A DNA stretch of 64,000 bases from Tardiphaga robiniae (lineage in GTDB: Bacteria > Pseudomonadota > Alphaproteobacteria > Rhizobiales > Xanthobacteraceae). Numbering within the stretch: position 1 is the first letter of the stretch; each line of letters begins with the position of its first letter. A program made the translations under genes and the position numbers. Shown one piece after another: positions 44,515 through 53,904 of this stretch. The stretch covers positions 62,001 through 126,000 of the forward strand of contig NZ_JABMCJ010000076.1 in NCBI RefSeq assembly GCF_013359755.1, read 5' to 3'. Below the pieces are notes generated by a model. The model did not search any database and was not told the DNA's origin. It saw only the letters and a list, made by a program, of their open reading frames with translations.

Positions 44515-45263
44515 GTTCGGCGAACCTCCCGCGTAGAGTATTTTTCCTTTCAGTTCTGATCGCCGCCGGGACCCTCACAGGTCCCGCGATGGCGCAGGAC
44601 ATCAGCATCAATCTCGGCGGCGGTGGCGGCGGCGTTACCGAACGTGCCGTGCAGATGATCGCGTTGTTGACGGTGCTGTCGATCGCACCGTCGATCCTGA
44701 TCATGATGACGTCATTCACACGCATCGTGGTCGTGCTGTCGCTGCTGCGCACCGCATTGGGTACAGCGACGGCTCCGCCGAACTCGGTGATCATCGCGCT
44801 GGCGATGTTCCTTACGGCTTTCGTGATGGGACCGGTGCTGCAACGTTCCTATGACGACGGTATCAAGCCGCTGATCTCCAACGACATCACCGTCGAACAA
44901 GCTTTGGTGCGTGCATCCATTCCGCTGCGCGGCTTCATGCAGAAGAACGTGCGCGAGAAGGATCTCAAGCTGTTCATGGACTTGTCGGGCGAGCCAGTTC
45001 CAGCGACGCCTGACGACCTGTCGCTCCGCATCCTTGTGCCGGCCTTCATGATCTCCGAGCTGAAGCGCGCTTTCGAGATCGGCTTCCTGCTGTTCCTGCC
45101 CTTCCTGATCATCGATCTCGTGGTCGCCTCGGTCTTGATGGCGATGGGCATGATGATGCTGCCACCGGCGGTGGTGTCACTGCCGTTCAAGCTGATCTTC
45201 TTCGTGCTGGTGGATGGCTGGTCGCTGGTGGCCGGCAGCCTGGTACAGAGTTACGGGCAGTAG
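44511..45263 (+). CDS. fliP: Flagellar export-gate protein FliP
   Basis: 250 residues, GTG start overlapping the fliO stop. A signal peptide (to about AMAQ) precedes the core ALLTVLSIAPSILIMMTSFTRIVVVLSLLRTALG, a FliP/SctR hallmark. It ends with PFKLIFFVLVDGWSLVAGSLVQSYG. FliP, FliQ and FliR form the helical export gate. Convergent with the large TPR gene. Confidence 0.98.
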   Translation: MSSANLPRRVFFLSVLIAAGTLTGPAMAQDISINLGGGGGGVTERAVQMIALLTVLSIAPSILIMMTSFTRIVVVLSLLRTALGTATAPPNSVIIALAMFLTAFVMGPVLQRSYDDGIKPLISNDITVEQALVRASIPLRGFMQKNVREKDLKLFMDLSGEPVPATPDDLSLRILVPAFMISELKRAFEIGFLLFLPFLIIDLVVASVLMAMGMMMLPPAVVSLPFKLIFFVLVDGWSLVAGSLVQSYGQ

Positions 45264-45275
45264 CGAAGCTCGCCC

Positions 45276-48200
45276 CTACCGCGTCATCTCGATCTTGCGG
45301 ACATTGACGACCGGCTGCGGCTTCAGCGAGCCGGTCGGCATCGGATCCGCACTGGCACCCGGCAGGATCGCCTTGGCGCTACTTTCGGGGAAGCGCGTCT
45401 TCATCTCGCGCAGGAAGCCGTCGAGCGTATCGACGGACGCGGCCATCTTGGCAATGGCGGCGAATTCCGAAGAGTTGGTCGAGGTCGGCTTGCTCGCGGT
45501 GTCGAAGGCGATCTTGTCGGCACCGACATTCATCAGCGGCGCATACTTTTCGCGGAAGCGCGCGAGACCGAGGGCGTCTTCCGCCAGCGCATAACCCACG
45601 ACAGCACGGATGATGTCGCTCTTTTCGCTTGGCGTCAGCGGCGAGAAATCCCGCCAGCGGTCGCCATAATAGAGTTCGATCTGCTCGGAGGCCTCGCGCC
45701 AGCGCCGCGACGACCAATAGATATCCGAGCGGAGCCGGATCGCTTCGCGTCCGCTGACATGAGAGATGATGTCGAGCGCCAGCTCGCGGCGGCCGATGTC
45801 ACTCTGCGCCCGCGCCTCGAGCAGCAGCCGCTGTTGACGCAGCTCACCATTGAGATCGGCAATCCGCGTAGTGCGCAGCGCGGCGATGGCGCGGTCGGGC
45901 TTGCGGCTCATCAGATAAACCATCGCCAGACGCGCAGCGACCTGCGAGCGTGCAGCTCCCTCGAGACGGTGATCGACCTGATACTGCAGAAGCTCGGCGG
46001 CCTGATCGAGCAGATCGACGGCCACGAGACGATCTGCAAGACGGCGGATCATTTCGTCGCCGCGGCGGCCGATCGGGGTCAGCTCGCGAAACTCGTAGAA
46101 CATCGCCAGCGCATCGACCGGCGGCAGGCTGTCGCCCTTTGGCGACAGATAAATTTGCGAGAACAGCGCTTGCGCTTCATCCTGCACCTGGCGCGCGGCT
46201 TCGCTGTTGGCCTGGCGCTCGGTGGCCGTACGGGCGGCCAGCAGCGAGTCATTGTAGCGGCCGAGTTCGGCATACATGCGCGACAGGATCTGCAGCACCT
46301 GCACTTCCGTGCCGTCGCCGCGCCAGGTCACTGCCAGCACTTCGAGATCATGCAGCGCGTCCTCGCTGCTGATCTCGTTGCGCTTCTGGCGCAAATTGAT
46401 TTCGCGCAGCTTGGCTTCCGCTGCGGATTGACGATCCACCGACCCGGTAACGTCCTGATACTTCGACAGCGCATCCTTCTCGCGGCCGAGCGCCTCATCG
46501 AGCCAGCCGCTGAGCAGCATGGCCGCGGGCTTGATCTCCGGCGAGATGCCGACCGTTTCGAGCTCACTGCCGCGCGACGACGCGCCGGCATAGTCCTTGA
46601 CCTCGAGCGAGGCCCGCAGCGCGAGCATCAGGGCCGCACGCTGCAGATCGGCCGGCAGCGCGGCGAGCGTGAACTCGGCATTCTTGAAACGCTCGCGCGC
46701 CTCGACCCATTTTTCCTGTTTGGCGTAGGCGAGCGCCTTCCATAATTCACCGTCGTAACCCGGCCCGAGCACCGGATTGGCGATATCCTTCAGGGTCTGT
46801 TCGGGACGCCCCATCATCGCGCTGGCCACCGCATGGACGATCAGCGCGACAGGGCTTTCCTCGCCGACCTTGGTGTCCGCGATCGCGAGATCGGCGACGC
46901 CCTTGGCCTCGTGATACATGCCGCGCGCCATGTAGAATTTGGCCAGATCCATCCGCGCCTGCGGCAGCGAACTAGCTTCGGCCGATGACATCGCGTCGAT
47001 CAACTCGTCGAAGCGCGCGTTGAACGGGCCTTCCTGATCCTTGCGCCACTGGCCGACATCGAAGATCGGCCGGGCGACCGTCGAGGCGCGCTGCGGCGCC
47101 GCATCGGCTGCCGACAGCGTCAGGCCGCCGGGCTTGGTGAGCATCACCTTGTCGATACTGGCTTCAACGGACACGTCGTCGGAGTTCACCTGAACCACCA
47201 CGCCGTGAATCGATTCCAGCAACGAGAATTCAACGAAGTCCTGGCGACGGATGAAGCCGCGCGATGGTGGCAGCGCGGTGATGATATTGAGCGTATCGCC
47301 GGCATCCGGATCAACCAGGCGATGCTTGAGACCGGGCTTGGCCAACGGCACCTGCACGCTGGCGCGCGAGGGATCGGCAATGTTGCGCACGGCGGACAGC
47401 GGCTGCGACGGCGTCTGACGTGTATCGGCCAGCATCAGCGACCAGGCCTGTCCCGCGCCGGCAGGATCGTCGGTCGTGAGCGAAGCCAGTTGTGGGCGAT
47501 TAAGGCGGATGCGGATCGCCTGCCCCTTCTCCAGCGGGATCGTGCTCACATCGGCAATGATCGATCCGCTGTCGCGGCGGATCGGCGCGGTGTCGATGGG
47601 CCGCGTCGAATCTGCCACCAGCCACAGGATATCGCCGCGGCGAAACAAAGCGGCCGGCGTTTGCGATGGAAAGGCAAAGGCTATGCGCACGCCGTCGCTG
47701 CTGCGCTTGACCTCAACCGGCATGCCCGCCGGTTCGGTCGACGCAGCAGCAACGGGTGCAGCAGCAGGGGCCGCCGCAACGACAGGCGCAGGCGGCGGTG
47801 TTTCTTTCGCAGGAACGACGACAACAGGCTCGGCTGCCGGCGCAGGCTTGGGTGACTCAGCGACCTTGGCCGCCTCTGGCTTCGGCTCTTCCGGCTTCGC
47901 TGCCGCGACGGGCGCTGCCGGTACAGCCGTCGCAACCTCGACTTTCTTCTCCGGAACGATCTCTTTCGCGATCACTTCGGAGGTCGGCGGCACGATCTCG
48001 CCGGAGCGCTGTGCCGGGACGCTGGCGGGCTTTTCGACCTCAGGAGGCTTCACCGCGACTGGCGGTTTCTCGTCCGCAGGAGCGGCCACCGGCAGCTTGG
48101 CCAGCGGCGACGGCTTTTCATTCTGCTGGAAGCCGATGTCGACGACGTAGCTCTTGTCCTCGCGGAACGACTTCACATCGACGTCGCCGATCAAGCCGAT

Positions 48201-48956
48201 CTCGACGGCGGTCCGGTTGCCGTCCATCGCCTGACCGATCGATGCGACATTGGCGGGTGCAGACAGTTTGGCATCGGCGAGATCGAACACCAGACCGGCG
48301 TTGAAGGTCAGCGTCAGCGTCTTCTCGTTCAGCACCGACGACACACCGACGCCGCCGGTCTCGAACACGAAGCGCACGAAGGTCGGCTGCACGGATGCGC
48401 GCACGCGGATCGGCGGCTTCTTCTGGCTTTCCGCGGCAGCGCGTTGCTGGCGCAAGGCGCGCTCTGCCGCGCGTGCACGCTCCGACAATTCCTTGACCAC
48501 ATCCTGCGGCAAACCGGGCGGCATGCCCTTCCAGGTGTCGGGCAATAGATCGATGAAGATGCGCTCGCCCGCCGCCATCGAATTGACGGTCACCCTGCGT
48601 GACAACGCGAGACGGATCGCCGTGCCATCGGGATCACGGCGCGCGGAGCCGATATAGTCGGGGGCGGCGTCGCCGAGAATCTCGACAGGAATATCGACCG
48701 GCCGCTTGAAGCGAATGACGAGAATGGTGCCGGCTTGCGTCACCTCGGACTCCACGTCCTCGGCAAGCTTCAGCACAATGCGGCCATAGCCGCCCGACGT
48801 GCCCATGCTGGCGGTGCCCCTCACCGCTTGCGCAGATGCGGCATCCGGGAACGACAACGCAAGACAGACAATGCCCGCGAGGACCGCACAACGTCGAACG
48901 GCCCGCGTCCATGCGCGAGCTTGCGTCCAACATGCAACGGCAGCCGTCCGTGCCAT
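45276..48956 (-). CDS. Large secreted TPR protein of the flagellar locus
   Basis: 1226 residues. Signal peptide (FPDAASAQ, about 43). Residues about 50-265 are beta-rich with AMIN-like strands (GRIVLKLAEDVESEVTQAGTILVIRFKRP). A Pro/Ala/Lys/Glu linker spans about 275-415 and a second beta module 420-600. Residues about 640-1160 are tetratricopeptide-like helix pairs (ARMDLAKFYMARGMYHEAKGVADLAI; LQILSRMYAELGRYNDSLLAARTA). The gene lies with motE, fliM and fliL, pointing to a periplasmic flagellar motor or basal-body role, but no established family name fits. Confidence 0.82.
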   Translation of the reverse strand: MARTAAVACWTQARAWTRAVRRCAVLAGIVCLALSFPDAASAQAVRGTASMGTSGGYGRIVLKLAEDVESEVTQAGTILVIRFKRPVDIPVEILGDAAPDYIGSARRDPDGTAIRLALSRRVTVNSMAAGERIFIDLLPDTWKGMPPGLPQDVVKELSERARAAERALRQQRAAAESQKKPPIRVRASVQPTFVRFVFETGGVGVSSVLNEKTLTLTFNAGLVFDLADAKLSAPANVASIGQAMDGNRTAVEIGLIGDVDVKSFREDKSYVVDIGFQQNEKPSPLAKLPVAAPADEKPPVAVKPPEVEKPASVPAQRSGEIVPPTSEVIAKEIVPEKKVEVATAVPAAPVAAAKPEEPKPEAAKVAESPKPAPAAEPVVVVPAKETPPPAPVVAAAPAAAPVAAASTEPAGMPVEVKRSSDGVRIAFAFPSQTPAALFRRGDILWLVADSTRPIDTAPIRRDSGSIIADVSTIPLEKGQAIRIRLNRPQLASLTTDDPAGAGQAWSLMLADTRQTPSQPLSAVRNIADPSRASVQVPLAKPGLKHRLVDPDAGDTLNIITALPPSRGFIRRQDFVEFSLLESIHGVVVQVNSDDVSVEASIDKVMLTKPGGLTLSAADAAPQRASTVARPIFDVGQWRKDQEGPFNARFDELIDAMSSAEASSLPQARMDLAKFYMARGMYHEAKGVADLAIADTKVGEESPVALIVHAVASAMMGRPEQTLKDIANPVLGPGYDGELWKALAYAKQEKWVEARERFKNAEFTLAALPADLQRAALMLALRASLEVKDYAGASSRGSELETVGISPEIKPAAMLLSGWLDEALGREKDALSKYQDVTGSVDRQSAAEAKLREINLRQKRNEISSEDALHDLEVLAVTWRGDGTEVQVLQILSRMYAELGRYNDSLLAARTATERQANSEAARQVQDEAQALFSQIYLSPKGDSLPPVDALAMFYEFRELTPIGRRGDEMIRRLADRLVAVDLLDQAAELLQYQVDHRLEGAARSQVAARLAMVYLMSRKPDRAIAALRTTRIADLNGELRQQRLLLEARAQSDIGRRELALDIISHVSGREAIRLRSDIYWSSRRWREASEQIELYYGDRWRDFSPLTPSEKSDIIRAVVGYALAEDALGLARFREKYAPLMNVGADKIAFDTASKPTSTNSSEFAAIAKMAASVDTLDGFLREMKTRFPESSAKAILPGASADPMPTGSLKPQPVVNVRKIEMTR

Positions 48957-49054
48957 TCAGAAGTGTCTCTCAGCCCGATGCTCGAAGGACGACCGGTCGT
49001 TCGCCCTGTGTCGAATCTAGATTCCGCGCTCTAAGGATTTGTTAATTAATTTCT

Positions 49055-49825
49055 TTAATTCCGGCCCTGCTGGATCGGCCTGCCTTCGATCTTGGGCAGT
49101 TCGACCGCCGCGGCAGATCGTTCGCCGCCCGAGGCGCGGCGCGCCAGTTCAACGGTGAGGCGTTCGGCGGCTTCCGGCTGCATCAGACCGAGAATGTCGG
49201 ACATCTTCCGAGGCGCGATCTGCGAGGCGATCTCGAACAGCACCGGCATTTCCAGCCGGTCGAAGATCTTCGCGGCGTCCTTCGGCTTCATGCTTTCATA
49301 CATCGTGACGATACCCTTGAAGCGGGCGGCATCGACTTCGCTCTTCTGATCGTTCGCCGTCTTGATACCGGCTTCGACGCCCTTTAATTCGTCGACGCGG
49401 GTTTCGATGCGCTTCTCGGCGGCCTTCAGCAGGCTCTCGCGAATGTCGATCTCGCGTGCACGCGCTTCCAGCTCCTGACGACGCGCTTGCAGCCGTTCGA
49501 GGATCGCCCGTTCGGCCGGCGAGATTTGAGGAGACAGTTCGACAGGCGGGTTGCTGGTCGGTTCGATCGCTGCAGGCGCTGCTACCGCGGGCTTCGGCTC
49601 TTCCTTCTTGGCTGACACCGAGCCGGTAATGTCGCCGTCCGCTGGCTTGCCGCCCGGGAAGTTGAACATCTCCTGCGCCCACGATCCTTTCGTAGGCTGA
49701 GGCTGCGGATCGTAGTTGAACACGTAGCCGCCATCGATCACCAGGCCGGCGATCTTGAGAATCGCCAGCCCGAAAACCGCCACCAAGACGACAGGAAGAA
49801 TACGAACGTCCCGAAAAGCTTTCAT
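49055..49825 (-). CDS. MotE-family flagellar protein (MgtE N-domain)
   Basis: 256 residues. One N-terminal membrane helix (about 10-32), a linker, a coiled coil (about 105-175, rich in E/R/K/L) and a C-terminal MgtE-like helical domain (VTMYESMKPKDAAKIFDRLEMPVLFEIASQIAPRKMSDILGLMQPEAAERLTVELA). This is the layout of MotE/FlbB-type proteins, which in rhizobia stabilise MotC and in spirochaetes build the collar. The stop of the next gene upstream overlaps its start by four bases. Confidence 0.88.
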   Translation of the reverse strand: MKAFRDVRILPVVLVAVFGLAILKIAGLVIDGGYVFNYDPQPQPTKGSWAQEMFNFPGGKPADGDITGSVSAKKEEPKPAVAAPAAIEPTSNPPVELSPQISPAERAILERLQARRQELEARAREIDIRESLLKAAEKRIETRVDELKGVEAGIKTANDQKSEVDAARFKGIVTMYESMKPKDAAKIFDRLEMPVLFEIASQIAPRKMSDILGLMQPEAAERLTVELARRASGGERSAAAVELPKIEGRPIQQGRN

Positions 49826-50259
49826 GCAGCGATGCCGTCAGGCCTCCTCCGCTCGGCAAACGCCTGCGCTGCCGCGGCATTGGCCCGCGCTGCGGACACC
49901 CGCGGCGCATCAGGGTCGGTTTCGGTGAGCGGCCGTGCCGCCACCGCGATCTTCGATAGTCGGCGCACGACAGCGTCGCTCTCGGCGAGCTGGGCTTTTA
50001 GTTGATCGGCCAGCGCCGTTGCCGCCGAAATCTGGCTGCCGAGATTCTCATTGACGTCGCGCACGGTAAGCTTGAGTCCGCCGATCGCACGCTCGGCGAT
50101 CTCGGTCACGGTGATGAGCTCGCCGATCGTGGCCTTCAACGATTGCTCGTCCGCCTTGAGGCGCTTCAGGCGCTTATTGAGCAACATGCAATAGGCGATG
50201 GTCAGGATCAGAAGCACCGCAACCAGGCTCTCGATCACAATTCCTAATGAATGACTCAT
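49822..50259 (-). CDS. DUF6468-like flagellar-locus protein
   Basis: 145 residues. One membrane helix (about 6-27, LGIVIESLVAVLLILTIAYCML), then a long helical coiled-coil region (about 28-110, LKADEQSLKATIGELITVTEIAERAIGGL...) and a short basic end. Found between fliM and motE and overlapping both by four bases, so it is tightly coupled to the motor operon. Precise role unknown; probably a membrane-tethered motor accessory. Confidence 0.78.
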   Translation of the reverse strand: MSHSLGIVIESLVAVLLILTIAYCMLLNKRLKRLKADEQSLKATIGELITVTEIAERAIGGLKLTVRDVNENLGSQISAATALADQLKAQLAESDAVVRRLSKIAVAARPLTETDPDAPRVSAARANAAAAQAFAERRRPDGIAA

Positions 50260-51455
50260 TGTGCCTCCATCAATTTAGTTTGCTCATCAGCCTTCTCAAA
50301 CATGGCGAAGGTTGTGTTAGGCTTGCGTAATTGTTTCGTGACTCTAATGGCAACGCGGTCGCCGACACGGCCCATGCGACCTTCAGTCAAGGTCACGGCT
50401 CCGCAACGCACGGCAACAAGGGCATCCGCCCGCATTTCCAGCGGCAGCGTATCGCCCACTTTGAGAAGCATCAGCTGTTTCAATGGGATCTCCGCCTCAT
50501 ACAGCACGGCGTCGACGGCGATCTCGGCCTGAGCAATTTCAGTGGCGAGATGGCTTTCCCAGATCGGATCACGGCCGAATTTTTCGCCCATGAACATCTG
50601 CATGAGCACGGCGCGGATCGGCTCGATCGTCGCATAGGGCAGCAGCAATTCGATATTGCCGCCGCGATCTTCCATGTCGATATGCAGGCGCACCAGGATT
50701 GCGGCATTGGCTGGACGGCTGATGGCGGCAAAGCGCGGATTGGTCTCAAGCCGGTCGATGGTGAAAGCCACGGGCGACAGTGGCCGGAACGCCTGTTCTG
50801 CGTCGGCCAGCACGACTTCGATCAGGCGCTTCACCAGATTGGTTTCGATGGTGGTATAGGGACGGCCCTCGATGCGCAGCGAGGCCTGACCACGACGGCC
50901 GCCGAGCAACACGTCGATCATCGAATAGATCAGGCTGGAATCGACGGTAGCGAGGCCAAAATTCTCCCACTCCTCTGCCTTGAACACGCACAGCACGGCT
51001 GGCAGCGGAATCGAATTCATATAGTCGCCGAAACGCACCGAAGTGATGCGATCGAGCGAGACTTCGACGTTGTCGGAGGTGAAATTGCGCAGGCTCGTCG
51101 TCATCAACCGCACCAGACGGTCGAACACGATTTCGAGCATCGGCAGACGCTCATACGACACCATCGAGGAATCGATGATGGCGCGAATGCCGGAATTCTC
51201 GTCGAGATGGACCTCGTTGACGCTGAAGCCGAGGAGATTGTCGATTTCTTCCTGCGAGAGAACACGCTCGCCGCCGTTCTTGCCGCCGCCGATATCGCGA
51301 CCGCCGTCCTCGACCATGGCGGCCCATTGCTCCGCCATGGTGCCGGTAAGTTCGTTTTCAGCAGCAGCTTTCGCCGCCTCAACGGGATCCTCTGAATCCA
51401 GAGAAGCTTCCCACTCGGCGGCAATTGCGTCCTGATCGACCTGTTCGGTAGACAT
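50256..51455 (-). CDS. fliM: Flagellar motor switch protein FliM
   Basis: 399 residues. The N-terminal LSQEEIDNLLGF is the CheY-binding segment. The middle domain contains RLPMLEIVFDRLVRLMTTSLRNFT and the C-terminal part the FliN-like SPOA domain. It begins 18 bases after fliL. About 80 residues precede LSQEEIDNLLGF, which is longer than the enterobacterial N-terminus. Confidence 0.97.
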   Translation of the reverse strand: MSTEQVDQDAIAAEWEASLDSEDPVEAAKAAAENELTGTMAEQWAAMVEDGGRDIGGGKNGGERVLSQEEIDNLLGFSVNEVHLDENSGIRAIIDSSMVSYERLPMLEIVFDRLVRLMTTSLRNFTSDNVEVSLDRITSVRFGDYMNSIPLPAVLCVFKAEEWENFGLATVDSSLIYSMIDVLLGGRRGQASLRIEGRPYTTIETNLVKRLIEVVLADAEQAFRPLSPVAFTIDRLETNPRFAAISRPANAAILVRLHIDMEDRGGNIELLLPYATIEPIRAVLMQMFMGEKFGRDPIWESHLATEIAQAEIAVDAVLYEAEIPLKQLMLLKVGDTLPLEMRADALVAVRCGAVTLTEGRMGRVGDRVAIRVTKQLRKPNTTFAMFEKADEQTKLMEAQ

Positions 51456-51473
51456 CAGCCTAAATCCAATTCC

Positions 51474-51965
51474 TCACTGAATGAGGATTTCCTTGAACAG
51501 CACAGCGTTCACGTGATGGGGCGAGATCGCGGCATTGACGCGCCGCGTCAGCTCTTCCTTCAGCCGGAACATGCCAACGGAGCCGTTCAGATCGGTGGTG
51601 CGCAGTTCGCGCAGGTAAACCTGGAACATGTCGGTGATGCGCGGCATCGACGGCGTGATCTGCGCCACCAATGGCGCTTCCTTCACCTCGAGCACGATCT
51701 TGGCCTTGAGATATTGCACGCGCTCGCCGGGCTGACCGGCAAGGTTCACCAGAATCTCCGGCACATCGATGAAGGCGAGCGGCTTCGCAGCCGGCGCCGC
51801 CTCTTTCTTCTCTTCCTTGGGATGTCCCTTCAGGAAGAACCAGCCGCCACCGCCCGCTGCAAGCACCAGCACGCCCACGACGATTGCGATCAGCTTGAAT
51901 TTGCTCTTGGGAGCTGCCGCCTCGTCCCCAGTCGGGGTGCTTTCTGAAGTTTCCGTATCCGCCAT
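51474..51965 (-). CDS. fliL: Flagellar basal-body protein FliL
   Basis: 163 residues with one membrane helix (about 25-45, FKLIAIVVGVLVLAAGGGGWFFL) and a periplasmic domain (FIDVPEILVNLAGQPGERVQYLKAKIVLEV) typical of FliL, which supports the stator. It heads the leftward fliL-fliM-DUF6468-motE operon. Confidence 0.93.
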   Translation of the reverse strand: MADTETSESTPTGDEAAAPKSKFKLIAIVVGVLVLAAGGGGWFFLKGHPKEEKKEAAPAAKPLAFIDVPEILVNLAGQPGERVQYLKAKIVLEVKEAPLVAQITPSMPRITDMFQVYLRELRTTDLNGSVGMFRLKEELTRRVNAAISPHHVNAVLFKEILIQ

Positions 51966-52077
51966 CGCCTGCCCGTCCGGGGTTGGGATGAGCTCGATGC
52001 TGCAAAGCAGGCAATAAAGACGCGATACAAATGCTGCCAGCGCCCAAGGCCCTGTGTGATCGTGACGCTAGGTCGCA

Positions 52078-52085
52078 ATGGTTAA
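52078..52085 (-). promoter_or_regulatory. TTAACCAT (CtrA-type) motif upstream of fliL
   Basis: ATGGTTAA on the plus strand, reading TTAACCAT toward fliL, 113 bases before its start. It matches the motifs at flgB and fliX. Confidence 0.5.
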
Positions 52086-52211
52086 CGGAATCTTTCTTTT
52101 GACGCTCAACTAGGAAAATTCTGCCGGCAAATATGGTCAACAAGACCTTTCTGCCGCCTGATTTCACGCCCTGAAAACCACCAACAAATTGAAAAATATC
52201 AGCTTTTTGAC

Positions 52212-52228
52212 TTGGCACGGCTTTCGCT
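52212..52228 (+). promoter_or_regulatory. RpoN (sigma-54) promoter of the flgF operon
   Basis: TTGGCACGGCTTTCGCT has the GG (52214-52215) and GC (52226-52227) elements exactly ten bases apart and differs from YTGGCACGRNNNTTGCW at one position only. It lies 100 bases before the flgF ATG. Confidence 0.75.
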
Positions 52229-52327
52229 AAGTAGTCTGCGAACCGCGGCTTGGGAGAGCTGTGCGGTTTACGGGATCCGCGGCGAGCTTGGGAGAGCGAC
52301 CCGCGCGAACTTAGGGGAGAACCACCG

Positions 52328-53092
52328 ATGGAGAATATGCTTCTCGTCGGACTGTCGCGGCAGATGACGCTTCGGCGTCAGATGGACGTCGTGGCGAACA
52401 ACATTGCGAATATCAACACGAGCGGCTTCAAGGCCGAGCGGACGATTTTCGAGGAATATCTGAGCCCGGCCGCCCGCGAAGACAACTTCGTCGGCCGCGA
52501 CCGCCGCGTGTCCTTCGTGCAGGACCGCGCCACGATGCATGATTTCACCGGCGGCGCGACCGAGCAGACCAAGAATCCGCTGGATGTCGCCATCGACGGC
52601 AACGCCTTCCTCGCGGTGCAGACCCCGAATGGCGAGCGCTACACCCGCGACGGCGGCATGCAGATCAATTCGCAGGGCCAGCTCGTGACTGCATCGGGCG
52701 CACCGGTGCTCGGCGCCAATGGCCCGATCGTGTTCCAGCAGACCGACCACGATATCAACATCTCGCAGGACGGCACGGTCACGGTGCTCGAAGGCATCAA
52801 CCGCATCGACTCCGTGCGCGGCAAGATTCGCATGGTCAACTTCGCGCAGCCCCAGCGGCTGGTGAAGGAAGGCTCCAACCTGTTCTCGGCCGGTCCCGGC
52901 GCCAATCCGCAGCCGTCCACCACATCGAAGCTCAACCAGGGCTTCATCGAAAAGTCGAACGTCAGCTCGGTCGTCGAAATGACCCGGATGATCGACGTCA
53001 CCCGCGCCTATACCGAGCTGTCCAACATGCTGCAGTCGCAAGGCGACGCGCGGCGCTCCGCCATCGAAAAACTTGCCGACGTTCCGGCTTAA
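52328..53092 (+). CDS. flgF: Flagellar rod protein FlgF
   Basis: 254 residues from the ATG at 52328 (GGGGAGAACC precedes it). The N-terminal LSRQMTLRRQMDVVANNIANINTSGFKAER is the rod/hook-family helix. The C-terminal FIEKSNVSSVVEMTRMIDVTRAYTELSNML matches. Proximal rod. First gene of flgF-flgG-flgA-flgH, with an RpoN promoter upstream. Confidence 0.97.
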   Translation: MENMLLVGLSRQMTLRRQMDVVANNIANINTSGFKAERTIFEEYLSPAAREDNFVGRDRRVSFVQDRATMHDFTGGATEQTKNPLDVAIDGNAFLAVQTPNGERYTRDGGMQINSQGQLVTASGAPVLGANGPIVFQQTDHDINISQDGTVTVLEGINRIDSVRGKIRMVNFAQPQRLVKEGSNLFSAGPGANPQPSTTSKLNQGFIEKSNVSSVVEMTRMIDVTRAYTELSNMLQSQGDARRSAIEKLADVPA

Positions 53093-53104
53093 GGAATCTG
53101 ACCC

Positions 53105-53893
53105 ATGCGCGCTCTTTACACTGCCGCGACCGGGATGGCGGCCCAGGAACTCAACGTCCAGGTCATCTCGAACAATATCGCCAACATGCGCACGACCGGC
53201 TTCAAGAAGCAGCGTGCCGCATTCCAGGACCTCATCTACGATCACGTTCGCCGCGTCGGTGCGCAAGCATCGGATCAGGGCACGGTCATTCCTGTCGGCG
53301 TCGACATCGGCGGCGGTGTGAAGACCGTCGGCACTCCGCGCATGATGACCCAGGGCACGCTGTCGGCAACCGGCGGCGATCTCGATATCGCCGTCCGCGG
53401 CGAAGGCTTCTTCAAGATCCAGCTCACCGATGGCACCTTCGCCTATACCCGCGATGGTACGTTTTCCACTGACCAGCAGGGCCGCATCGTCAACCCGCAG
53501 GGCAACCTGCTGCAGCCAACGATCTCGATTCCCCAGGCATCGTCGCAACTCTCGATCAATGCGCAGGGCCAGGTCTCGGTGATCGTACCGGGCTCGACGA
53601 CCCCGACCGTTCTCGGCCAGATCAGCCTCACCCGCTTCATCAACAAGGCCGGTCTCAATTCGATCGGTGACAACCTGTTCACCGAAACACCTGCCTCCGG
53701 CCCACCGCAGGACGGTGTCGCCAATGCCGACGGCTTCGGCGACATGCAGCAGCGCAACCTCGAAATGGCCAATGTCGAAGTCGTCACCGAAATCTCGGAC
53801 CTGATCGCCGCGCAGCGCGCCTATGAGATGAACGCCAAGGTCATCAGCGCGGCCGACCAGATGCTGCAATCCACCGCCGGCATGTTCCGCTGA
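53105..53893 (+). CDS. flgG: Flagellar distal rod protein FlgG
   Basis: 262 residues, the expected length. Begins MRALYTAATGMAAQELNVQVISNNIANMRTTGFK and ends MANVEVVTEISDLIAAQRAYEMNAKVISAADQML, both FlgG hallmarks. Spaced 12 bases from flgF. Confidence 0.99.
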   Translation: MRALYTAATGMAAQELNVQVISNNIANMRTTGFKKQRAAFQDLIYDHVRRVGAQASDQGTVIPVGVDIGGGVKTVGTPRMMTQGTLSATGGDLDIAVRGEGFFKIQLTDGTFAYTRDGTFSTDQQGRIVNPQGNLLQPTISIPQASSQLSINAQGQVSVIVPGSTTPTVLGQISLTRFINKAGLNSIGDNLFTETPASGPPQDGVANADGFGDMQQRNLEMANVEVVTEISDLIAAQRAYEMNAKVISAADQMLQSTAGMFR

Positions 53894-53904
53894 GGAGAAT
53901 GATC

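Larger units (their letters stand above)
51966..52327. other. Divergent control region between fliL and flgF
   Basis: About 360 bases with no gene. Holds a CtrA-type motif toward fliL (52078-52085), an RpoN promoter toward flgF (52212-52228) and two identical GCTTGGGAGAGC direct repeats (52248, 52286). Confidence 0.65.

Noticed and set aside
49042-49058. TTAA triplets as a CtrA box before the TPR gene
   Set aside because: The TTAA copies are separated by zero, five or nine bases, not seven. AT-rich chance is a simpler explanation.
52268-53869. 533-residue minus-strand frame opposite flgF and flgG
   Set aside because: Shadow of two unmistakable rod genes; no domain.
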